Shown here: in pieces, positions 17,389 to 24,953 of the stretch
How the letters are laid out: every line of letters starts with the position of its first letter
Numbering within the stretch: the stretch's first letter is position 1
NCBI GenBank assembly: GCA_028820635.1
Contig: JAPPIG010000042.1
Coordinates: 62,001 to 126,000 of the forward strand
Direction: 5' to 3'
Length of the DNA stretch: 64,000 bases
DNA from: Candidatus Poribacteria bacterium
GTDB taxonomy: Bacteria > Poribacteria > WGA-4E > WGA-3G
Notes under the pieces: model-generated
The model's input: the letters and a program-made list of their open reading frames with translations, nothing else
Told to the model about the DNA's origin: nothing
The model's database searches: none
Made by a program: the position numbers and the translations under genes

Positions 17389-19802
17389 AAAAAAATATTA
17401 GGAACCTGTTAAAAAACGTTATAATTGTAATGTGTTTTCTGTTTCTCTGCGGGACGGCAAGTGCACAAAAAGGTAGAGGTAAAGTATCCTTCAATTGGCC
17501 TAATGCGCCATCTGCTCAATTTAAATTTGATTTGGATCGCCGCATCATCACGCAGATAATGGAAAATCCGAATGCTGAAATCGCTTCATTGTATAAGACG
17601 GTGGACAACCTATATCTTCGCAATTACCATAGAAAAGGTTTAAATTATCAGCAGATGCTGCAGTATTATACGGAAAGACTATCAGCACGCGGATGGAGCG
17701 CATATCAGAAGAGTGAGAAATTTTACCTTTACACGTTTAGGCATGAGGAATTTGTTGTCGGAATCTTTGTTATCGTCCACAGCGGAGAGAGCGTATATCT
17801 TATAAATATAACAGGTGAGATTCCACCGCAACGGGTTGAAGATTTGTTACGACATCTAAATCAACTCGGTATTGATATACCGGAATTGAAAAAACTTGGT
17901 AGGTTGCCGGACTCAATTGTCGCACCTCCAAAGTCATCTGAAACTGCGGTGCCTGTACCTAAACCTTCAACTACAGAAACGAAAACCCCTCAAAGACCTG
18001 TCCAAGGAAAGAAAAGTCTTAATATTTTGGATGTAGATTCACAAACACCCTTAGTTCCATCATCTTGGAAATTTGAAGGGATTCAGATTCATGATTTCGT
18101 AATTCAGAACACGAAAAATTCAGAAAGGACCAATATCTTTAAGTTTCTGGAAAGCGGATCAGGTGACTTAGAAAATGTGCTGCCAATGATTATAAAATCG
18201 CTTGGTAATCGTCGGAAAATATCTGTTCGCATCACAGACGAGAAAGGAAAAAGCATTGCTATCCTTACTGTTGAGAACCGTCAGAGATCAAAATCTCTAT
18301 CAATACTAAAGTCTCTAACAATAACAGAATCCGGCGCAAATAGAAATATAAAAAAGACTATTTCTCGCCTTGAGACCGATGAATTATTTACCCACGCAGC
18401 GACACGATTCAGGGCAGGAGACGCACCTATTCATGAAATACGTATTCAAGGAAATCAGCAAATTTCAGAAGAACGTATCAACCAGACACTTAATAACGGT
18501 TCTGAAAATATTGAACAGGCACTGAAAACGCTGTTTAAAGTGATGCCTTATTTTAAAAAGATCAACCTAAAAGTCACCGAAGAGAACTTTACACGTGTTG
18601 CAACGATTACTGTTGATGAAAAACGTCTCTCATCAAATGCCTATCTTGGACTCCGTCCACCGCTGTTTTTGGGATTTAACCGTGTGACCAATTGGGAAAT
18701 TGGGACAGGTTTTCAGATGGGAAAACCAACCGATGTCGGTCCTTTGTGGATGTGGAACGTGCAGGATTCGCTGAACACGCAAACCTATAACCTATTTGGA
18801 AAGATTAGTTACACCTTTGGAAATCCACATTTTCACTATCGTTTTGGGGCGAGAGCAAACTGGGGGAAACCTTATATCTGGGATTTAGGCTTGACTGCGC
18901 AACTGCACAGACAAACGAGTGCGATGGCACCTGAACTTTTTCCTAACTATAACCATGGTCTATCTGTCTTTCAACGTATTTTAGGATATCCCGACCTTCA
19001 AAATTACTATTTAAGACAAGGGGGAGAGGTTGCATTACGGTGGAGTCCTGCAATGCCGGTCCATTCCTTCAAATTGGGAATGCTTGTAGAATCACATACA
19101 AGCTTGGATAAAAGCACAGACTGGAACACATTAAAATGGTTAGTAAAAGAATTAGAAGCCAGAGAGAATCCTTTAATTAACTCTGGTCAAATGCGAAGTC
19201 TAACTTTTCAATATGATTTTGATACACGTGAAGATTTCCTCGGATGGCATAATACGCTTCTCGTTGAGCATAGCAACTCAGTTGTCGGTTCTGATTTCGA
19301 TTTTACACGGGTTCAATTGCACTTTCGCTACGCCTTTCCTTTAGACGACAACCGTATCCGTACGCGGTTGTTTTTCGGTTTTGCTGATACATTCTTACCA
19401 ATTCAAAGAAAGTTTGTTATAAGCGGTCTTGGTGGGTTGAGAGGTTATCCACTATATGTTCCCACCAACAATAGTGAGAAAAGAGCTTCTAAGCAGTCAT
19501 GGTACGGTTACTCACAATATGCGTTTATGGGTGATCGTGGATTTTTGCTGAACGTTGAATATCATTACCGTTTGGCAAACCTGTCAAAATGGAGGATTTT
19601 CAGAAACGCTTTTCTTGTCTTTTTCCTTGACGAAGGACAAGTTTGGAATATATCAGATGCAAAGTTCACATTCAATCCGAAAGCAGATGTAGGTATCGGT
19701 TTACAATTTCAAGAAGCGGGTTCATTTAGAATTAATATAGCAAAGACATTAGATTCATGGGAAGATTTCCAGACTTCTTTTGCTTGGTATCACGGTTTCT
19801 AA
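17385..19802 (+). CDS. Second Omp85/BamA-like outer-membrane protein
   Basis: 805 residues from the ATG at 17385, which overlaps the previous stop (ATGA) and begins a signal peptide (MKKNIRNLLKNVIIVMCFLF...ASA). The domain order matches the protein at 13904: DUF4252-like (~30-165, FKFDLDRRIITQIM... VYLINITGEIPPQRVEDLLRHL), a proline-rich spacer (~180-215), POTRA-like segments (~215-300, and ~350-425 with EIRIQGNQQISEERINQTL), and a C-terminal barrel (~430-805) ending SFAWYHGF. The FNRVTNWEIG motif at the barrel entry is shared with its paralogue. Its role is probably outer-membrane assembly or export of a dedicated substrate, working with the PA14/TonB-like protein. Confidence 0.8.
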   Translation: MKKNIRNLLKNVIIVMCFLFLCGTASAQKGRGKVSFNWPNAPSAQFKFDLDRRIITQIMENPNAEIASLYKTVDNLYLRNYHRKGLNYQQMLQYYTERLSARGWSAYQKSEKFYLYTFRHEEFVVGIFVIVHSGESVYLINITGEIPPQRVEDLLRHLNQLGIDIPELKKLGRLPDSIVAPPKSSETAVPVPKPSTTETKTPQRPVQGKKSLNILDVDSQTPLVPSSWKFEGIQIHDFVIQNTKNSERTNIFKFLESGSGDLENVLPMIIKSLGNRRKISVRITDEKGKSIAILTVENRQRSKSLSILKSLTITESGANRNIKKTISRLETDELFTHAATRFRAGDAPIHEIRIQGNQQISEERINQTLNNGSENIEQALKTLFKVMPYFKKINLKVTEENFTRVATITVDEKRLSSNAYLGLRPPLFLGFNRVTNWEIGTGFQMGKPTDVGPLWMWNVQDSLNTQTYNLFGKISYTFGNPHFHYRFGARANWGKPYIWDLGLTAQLHRQTSAMAPELFPNYNHGLSVFQRILGYPDLQNYYLRQGGEVALRWSPAMPVHSFKLGMLVESHTSLDKSTDWNTLKWLVKELEARENPLINSGQMRSLTFQYDFDTREDFLGWHNTLLVEHSNSVVGSDFDFTRVQLHFRYAFPLDDNRIRTRLFFGFADTFLPIQRKFVISGLGGLRGYPLYVPTNNSEKRASKQSWYGYSQYAFMGDRGFLLNVEYHYRLANLSKWRIFRNAFLVFFLDEGQVWNISDAKFTFNPKADVGIGLQFQEAGSFRINIAKTLDSWEDFQTSFAWYHGF

Positions 19803-19808
19803 AGAAAT

Positions 19809-20540
19809 ATGCGAATTATAATCTCATTAACTGTTCTCATTACGGCGTTCTTGCCTAACACACTTCGGGATTCGCAGGCAAACCGAGAGCCTGAATTTAC
19901 CTTTGTTCGTCTGCAATATCGGGGTAAACTCACCCAGTTGAGTAATTGGGAGGTAGATTTCCCTGCTTCTGACCGAAATTTTATCTACCAACTCCGAAAA
20001 CAAACCAGCATTGATGCTGCACCTGATGGGAAAATTGTGCCAGTTTGGTCAGAGGAACTATTTGATTATCCTTTTGCCTATTTATTAGAAGTGGGGAGTA
20101 TGAGGCTTAGCAAAACAGATGCTAAAAACTTGCGTGAATATCTCTTACGTGGTGGGTTCATCTTTGTTGATGACTTTCACGGGGGATTGGAATGGAAGCG
20201 GTTTTATACCGAATTCAAAAAAATATTTCCGAACCGTGAGCCGGTAGATATCCCCGTTTCACATCCGATTTTCCGATGTTTCTTTAAAATCGAAAAACTG
20301 ATACAGATTCCTGGACTTCGTGCGCTTTTCAGTGGACAGACTTATGAACGCTATGATGGACATCCGGCAAAATATCTGGGCGTATTTGACGACAAAAGAC
20401 GACTCATGATGTTGATATGTTTTAATTCAGACCTCGGTGATGCGTGGGAACACGCCGCAGAAGATTATTATCCGAAGGAGTACTCCAATATAGCATTGAA
20501 AATAGGTATCAATGCTGTCATCTATTCGCTTACGCATTAA
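19809..20540 (+). CDS. DUF4159 family protein
   Basis: 243 residues with an N-terminal signal-like segment (MRIIISLTVLITAFLPNTLR). The body matches the DUF4159 family: FTFVRLQYRG near the start, DYPFAYLLEVGSMRLSKTDA, LREYLLRGGFIFVDDFHG, FPNREPVDIPVSHPIF and a conserved GDAWEHA. The fold resembles glutamine-amidotransferase-like domains, but the family function is not established. It starts 6 nt after the Omp85-like stop and closes this operon. In other genomes such proteins often accompany AAA and von Willebrand factor genes; none is present here. Confidence 0.8.
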   Translation: MRIIISLTVLITAFLPNTLRDSQANREPEFTFVRLQYRGKLTQLSNWEVDFPASDRNFIYQLRKQTSIDAAPDGKIVPVWSEELFDYPFAYLLEVGSMRLSKTDAKNLREYLLRGGFIFVDDFHGGLEWKRFYTEFKKIFPNREPVDIPVSHPIFRCFFKIEKLIQIPGLRALFSGQTYERYDGHPAKYLGVFDDKRRLMMLICFNSDLGDAWEHAAEDYYPKEYSNIALKIGINAVIYSLTH

Positions 20541-20566
20541 TGTTTTTGACTGTCTCCTGAAGAATT

Positions 20567-21358
20567 TTATCGCTTCAACTCACCCCATTTAGTAGTCAGT
20601 TTCCCTTGTGCTTCGACTGACATTGAGTCACCTCTCCATAGTTCATAACTGTTTTCAGATTCATCTTTGAAACGGCCTAACCAAGGTGCTTCGTCAAAGT
20701 GCCATAATGAAATAGTATGTTCATCTACTCTGAATTTTCTTTCTGGAATTTTCCAATTCCTATCCGGATATCGGAGGATACTTGAAATTCGCACTTCATC
20801 AATAAAGCCTCTAAATTTCACATTTTCCCCAACAAAACGAGGCGGTTTCTGATCTTGCGGGACAACAATTCCACCAATACGTAGCGGTTTATCTGATTTA
20901 ACGAGATGCCCACCCGGACAGCACTTAATGCCGCCATTGCCGTTAATTCCCATGCCTGCTCTGGCATAGTACATCCCAACGACATGCACCCACTGCTTTA
21001 TGGGTAGTGGTTTTGTATGAATAGTTATTGAGATGTCTTGTGCTGCGTCATTGTGAGAGGCCCATGATCCTAAGACCCCCTTACTGCCAGCAATCACCAA
21101 ATTGAATCGTCCTTCCTGTCCAACAATTGACCAAAATTTTGATGGTCCTGGTGGTTCTTCAAAGTAGACCCAGGCTTCAACAGTCAACTGTTCAAACTGT
21201 TCATCAGGAAACCACGAATCGACGGTTCCAACATAATCATGTTTTTCATCCAGCCGCAACATCCTCCCATCTTGAGGTGATGGCGGTGGCACTGCTTGGG
21301 CACTTAGCAAAATACATATTAACAAAAGAAAACTTGGAATGAGTAATTGGTATACCAT
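20567..21358 (-). CDS. Secreted LamG (concanavalin-like) protein
   Basis: 263 residues: signal peptide MVYQLLIPSFLLLICILLSAQA, then a single LamG/concanavalin-A-like jelly roll (~30-240: LTVEAWVYFEE, FNLVIAG, WVHVVGMYY, FRGFIDEVRISSILRYPDRN, HTISLWHFDE). Such domains usually bind carbohydrate. The protein ends SVEAQGKLTTKWGELKR, the C-terminal tail shared with propeller proteins here. It is a tandem paralogue of the next minus-strand gene (21428) and converges with the DUF4159 gene, 26 nt apart. No catalytic module is attached. Confidence 0.85.
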   Translation of the reverse strand: MVYQLLIPSFLLLICILLSAQAVPPPSPQDGRMLRLDEKHDYVGTVDSWFPDEQFEQLTVEAWVYFEEPPGPSKFWSIVGQEGRFNLVIAGSKGVLGSWASHNDAAQDISITIHTKPLPIKQWVHVVGMYYARAGMGINGNGGIKCCPGGHLVKSDKPLRIGGIVVPQDQKPPRFVGENVKFRGFIDEVRISSILRYPDRNWKIPERKFRVDEHTISLWHFDEAPWLGRFKDESENSYELWRGDSMSVEAQGKLTTKWGELKR

Positions 21359-21402
21359 CTTTTACCTTGAGGTATGAAACCTCGCTTGTTTACAGTGTCT
21401 AA

Positions 21403-21423
21403 TTAATTCTAAAATCGACTATA
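21403..21423. repeat. Solo right end of the TATAG repeat family
   Basis: AATTCTAAAATCGACTATA matches the right ends at 41781-41798 and 12227-12240. No left end is visible between the two LamG genes. Confidence 0.4.
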
Positions 21424-21427
21424 AAAT

Positions 21428-22213
21428 TTAGCGCTTAAGCTCTCCCCACAGAACGCTAAGTTTCTTCTGTGCAGAGATTGGCAACAGGTCACTTCTCCAG
21501 AGATCGTAGCCGTTTCCAGATTCATCTTTATAACGGCTGGAAAAAGGTTCTTCATCAAAACGCCATAGTGAAATAGTATGTTCATCTTCACTGAATTTTC
21601 TTTGGGGAATTTCCCAATTCCTATCTGGATATCGGAGGATATTTGAAATTCGCACTTCATCAATAAAGCCCTTAAATTTCACATTTTCTCCACCGAAATG
21701 ACGCCCTTCTTGATTTTTGGGAATGATACCGCCAATACGTAAGGGCTTATACGATTTGACGAAATGTCCTCCCGGACAACACCAAATGCCGCCTTTGCCG
21801 TTAATTCCCATGCCCGCTTTAGCATAGTACATCCCAACGACATGCACCCATTCCTCTGTAGGCAACGGTAAAGCTTTAACAGTCATTGAAGTGTTTTCTT
21901 CTGCGTCCTTATGAGCCGCCCAAGACCCTAAGGAACCCCCACCGGTCACAATCAAATTGAATCGTCCTTCCTGACCAATGACTGACCAAAATTTCGATGG
22001 TCCTGGAGGTTCTTCAAAGTAGACCCAGGCTTCAACAGTTAATTCCTCAAACTGTTCATCAGGAAACCATGCCTCACCCGTTCCAACATAATCGTGAGTT
22101 TTATCCAAGTGCAGCATTTTTCCTCCCGCGGGGGATGCTGGCGGTAGTGCTTGGGCACTCAACGAAATCAATGATAACAAAAGAGAACCTATGATGAGTT
22201 GACGGAATATCAT
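21428..22213 (-). CDS. Secreted LamG (concanavalin-like) protein, paralogue
   Basis: 261 residues from the ATG at 22213, which has AAAGGA about 7 nt upstream and begins the signal peptide MIFRQLIIGSLLLSLISLSAQA; an upstream in-frame start at 22234 is less likely. One LamG domain, closely similar to the 20567 product over its full length (DEQFEELTVEAWVYFEEPPG, WVHVVGMYYAKAGMGINGKG, GFIDEVRISNILRYPDRN). Ends SAQKKLSVLWGELKR. Tandem duplication is the likely origin. Possible role: surface carbohydrate binding. Confidence 0.85.
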   Translation of the reverse strand: MIFRQLIIGSLLLSLISLSAQALPPASPAGGKMLHLDKTHDYVGTGEAWFPDEQFEELTVEAWVYFEEPPGPSKFWSVIGQEGRFNLIVTGGGSLGSWAAHKDAEENTSMTVKALPLPTEEWVHVVGMYYAKAGMGINGKGGIWCCPGGHFVKSYKPLRIGGIIPKNQEGRHFGGENVKFKGFIDEVRISNILRYPDRNWEIPQRKFSEDEHTISLWRFDEEPFSSRYKDESGNGYDLWRSDLLPISAQKKLSVLWGELKR

Positions 22214-22243
22214 TTTTATGTCCTTTAGGAACAAATTTACACA

Positions 22244-23653
22244 TTAATTCCATTGATGTTTTGAACTATCACAAATATCATATACTAACTGTTCCAGCAA
22301 AACTTCTCCATCACTTTGGGTTGTTTTCAATTGAATCTCCACTTCTAAGGTTTTTTCTAAGGCAGTCATCAATTCTGCAGTGGTGAAAGCATGTAACGTC
22401 TGAAAAATCTTGAATGCAATATAAGGATTACGTTTCATGATGTTATACGAAGCTGAATTAGGCAAGCTATCTCCTATTTCATCAGCGAGCGGTTGAAAAA
22501 TTTTTGCAGTAAAATCAGGATAGCGCATCTGATTACTTATCGGTTTCATGCCTTTTTTGCCAACGATTAATTTCGCTTGAAGAGTTAAACGAAGATGGCT
22601 TGCTATTGAGGCGGTAAGTGGGATCGGTTCCTGACCACTTGCTAACACTTCGCGGAGGCTTTTCAATGCTTGTCGAGTTGAACGTTTTCCAATAGCATCG
22701 GTCAGATCAAAAATTCTGTCAAAAGTGGTCTGTGTTACCAAATTACGGATATCAAGTTCATCTATTTGCTTTTTATCATCAACAAAGTTGATGATTTTAT
22801 CAATTGCCTCAGCGATTGTGTGCATGTCGCCACCCGTTCGGCTACGGAGTTGTTCAAAAGCGCGTGGCGTAATTTTCTTATTGTATGTAGCGAACTTTTC
22901 CACAACCTTTTTATAGAGCGGATCTCGATTGAGCGATGGTCCTTTTTCTAATGGATCAAAAGAGACATATCTACCCACTTCTTGAATTGCTTTAGCGATT
23001 CGGTTTCTCTCACTTACTTCATCCTTTACTGTAAAAATAAGCACACTCGTATCAGGAAGGTCGCCTTGTAGCCATTCCAATAACGTATCCGCATCGCCTT
23101 CATTGCTACTATTCTCCGAATGGACTTCCAGTTGTGCAGCAAGTTCAGGTAAACGTCCGAAAAAGGTCTTTACATCTTCAGTTAATCCACCCCCCAGTGT
23201 TTCACTCATCTCTTCCACAGCACTGTGGAAATCTGCATGCTGATCGGTAATTTGCTGTGTAGAAACACCGAGAAGTTTAGCAATGTCTGTAACACACTTG
23301 TCCACATCTTCGGTTTCAATCTGCATCGCATTACGAATAGCATTTAGCGGTGAGGTACTTCGTTTCTGAGCCTTAAATGCCGAAAATTCCTCAACTACAA
23401 TAACCCGCCATTTTGACATCATCGGGTAGGTCTCAGCATTACTGAGAATCTCTCTGACAGTGACGGTGTTTCCATCAAAAAAAGTTAAGTTGAAATCACG
23501 GGTATCGGAAGGCAGAAGTTTTTCCAGCATCTGTTTGAGCGTCCCTTCAATAAGAAAGGTCTCTTTACCACAGAGCAGATAAACGGGGGCGATTTTGTTC
23601 CCTTCGATTTCACGAAGGATATTTACAGGTTTTGCTTCAGGCTTTTGTTTCAT
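22244..23653 (-). CDS. holA: DNA polymerase III subunit delta with a ~90-residue insertion
   Basis: 469 residues against about 340 for the usual delta subunit, the clamp-loader wrench that opens the beta clamp. N-terminal signature VYLLCGKETFLIEGTLKQML (24-43), then DFNLTFFDG (53-61) and WRVIVVEEF (82-90). The C-terminal part has LRSRTGGDMHTIAEAIDKI and the LTASIASHLRLTLQAKLI helix. Residues ~98-185 are an insert rich in charged and helical sequence (EDVDKCVTDIAKLLGVSTQQ) placed just before LLEWLQGDLPDTSVLIFTV. It shares the minus strand with FmdB and the nuclease gene upstream. The start has a poor ribosome site, but no alternative fits better. Confidence 0.85.
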   Translation of the reverse strand: MKQKPEAKPVNILREIEGNKIAPVYLLCGKETFLIEGTLKQMLEKLLPSDTRDFNLTFFDGNTVTVREILSNAETYPMMSKWRVIVVEEFSAFKAQKRSTSPLNAIRNAMQIETEDVDKCVTDIAKLLGVSTQQITDQHADFHSAVEEMSETLGGGLTEDVKTFFGRLPELAAQLEVHSENSSNEGDADTLLEWLQGDLPDTSVLIFTVKDEVSERNRIAKAIQEVGRYVSFDPLEKGPSLNRDPLYKKVVEKFATYNKKITPRAFEQLRSRTGGDMHTIAEAIDKIINFVDDKKQIDELDIRNLVTQTTFDRIFDLTDAIGKRSTRQALKSLREVLASGQEPIPLTASIASHLRLTLQAKLIVGKKGMKPISNQMRYPDFTAKIFQPLADEIGDSLPNSASYNIMKRNPYIAFKIFQTLHAFTTAELMTALEKTLEVEIQLKTTQSDGEVLLEQLVYDICDSSKHQWN

Positions 23654-23683
23654 GAGGACAAACTGTCACTAATTGGGAAGTGC

Positions 23684-23866
23684 TCAGGTATCAGTATCTT
23701 TAGTAGTTCCCTTTTGAGTTCCCATAGCTGCAAACGCTGAAAAACGTCTTTTCGCATCTTGTGTGCCACAGTGAGGACATTTCAGGGTTTTCTTTGTATC
23801 ATTTGTGCGTTGCAGCACTTCAAACTTAGTCTTACATGCATTACAATGATATTCAAAAATAGGCAT
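23684..23866 (-). CDS. FmdB-family zinc-ribbon protein
   Basis: 60 residues from the ATG at 23866, preceded by GGAAGGG; the longer in-frame start would add an unrelated leader overlapping the upstream gene. MPIFEYHC is the hallmark start of the FmdB family, with the zinc-binding pairs C8-x2-C11 and C30-x2-C33. Family members are small putative regulatory proteins of unknown mechanism. It lies 30 nt upstream of holA in the same direction. Confidence 0.85.
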   Translation of the reverse strand: MPIFEYHCNACKTKFEVLQRTNDTKKTLKCPHCGTQDAKRRFSAFAAMGTQKGTTKDTDT

Positions 23867-23882
23867 TGTACCCTTCCGATAA

Positions 23883-24767
23883 CTATTGCGTGCCATTACC
23901 GCAGGTTTCTAAGGCGTGGAAAAAATCCTCTAAATGTTCTGCCTCCGACGCTTCCTGAAGCAGCACTTTTATATTTTCTAAATCGTCAATTGCATCTAAC
24001 GCGGGAGTCACAGTCGCTGCTACATTGACTTGAAAACGGTTTTTGAGCACATCCAATATGTGCTCAATTGCAAACTCTTTTGCTCCCAATTGTTTTCCTT
24101 GTTCAATACCTTGTTCAATACCTTGTTCAATACCTTGTTCGAATCCGCGTTCAATAATCATTTGGTAAACAGATGAATCTTTCACAATGTCCTCCGGTAT
24201 TACAGTTAATATGTTTTTACGGTCATGTGCTAAACCACTCATAACCCATAATTCTACCAATAAATTATTCCGCACTGACGCATCCACTGATAACGACTGT
24301 GTCACCTCAGCACAATGTGTTGTCCATTCAACAGACGACATATGGGAAGGGTGTTTCATTAACGGTGTAAACGGCATCAAACCCGGTTGACGCGCTTCAA
24401 GAACAGTCTCACCGTCAACCTCATTCAAACGAACTATTTGATATTCAACGATAAAACGGTGGTTTGGTACTTCCTGAAAATATCCGCCCGGATCGCTATG
24501 ACCGGCAGTTGACCGCAGATAAAGTACAAACGAATAAATAGGCAAGCCATATCTCTCATAACATCTCCCAAGGTATCCGACATTACGCCGCACCATGTTC
24601 AAATGCACACTATCGTCTGTCTGGATTTCGCAATGTACCAAAACCTCTTCCTCATTAAGCAGCACTTTTGTCAAGATGTCCATGTGTCTGACTTCGACTG
24701 TGGTTAGGTTGCTATCAACATGTTCAATGAACTCAAAGTCAAACCTATCCATGAGGAATTGTAGCAT
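23883..24767 (-). CDS. Rpn/PD-(D/E)XK nuclease-family transposase-like protein, start uncertain
   Basis: 294 residues from the first ATG. The N-terminal half shows a PD-(D/E)XK core (VRHMDILTKVLLNEEEVLVHCEIQTD), as in Rpn recombination-promoting nucleases and related putative transposases. Near residues 205-225 is a tetrapeptide repeat IEQG repeated four times, encoded by 12-bp tandem repeats at about 24099-24146, followed by KQLGAKEFAIEHILDVLKNRF. The reading frame stays open upstream to a stop at 24870-24872. It encodes family-like sequence (HQQFDIVAKDPFYTFPKD) without an ATG, GTG or TTG, so the true start may be non-canonical (ATA or ATT near 24845 or 24833, after GAGGGAG) or the 5' end is damaged. 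Confidence 0.7.
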   Translation of the reverse strand: MLQFLMDRFDFEFIEHVDSNLTTVEVRHMDILTKVLLNEEEVLVHCEIQTDDSVHLNMVRRNVGYLGRCYERYGLPIYSFVLYLRSTAGHSDPGGYFQEVPNHRFIVEYQIVRLNEVDGETVLEARQPGLMPFTPLMKHPSHMSSVEWTTHCAEVTQSLSVDASVRNNLLVELWVMSGLAHDRKNILTVIPEDIVKDSSVYQMIIERGFEQGIEQGIEQGIEQGKQLGAKEFAIEHILDVLKNRFQVNVAATVTPALDAIDDLENIKVLLQEASEAEHLEDFFHALETCGNGTQ

Positions 24768-24953
24768 ATCCTTTGGAAAAGTGTAGAACGGATCTTTTGC
24801 GACAATATCAAATTGTTGATGTGGTAAGTTAATCTCGTTTAGTATAGATTGTTCTCCCTCACTATCGTTTTACCTTAATATCAATTTTATGTTAAATTGC
24901 CAAAACAAACGTATTATCGCATTAAGAGATTCGTAAAAGGCAACTTTATTTGA

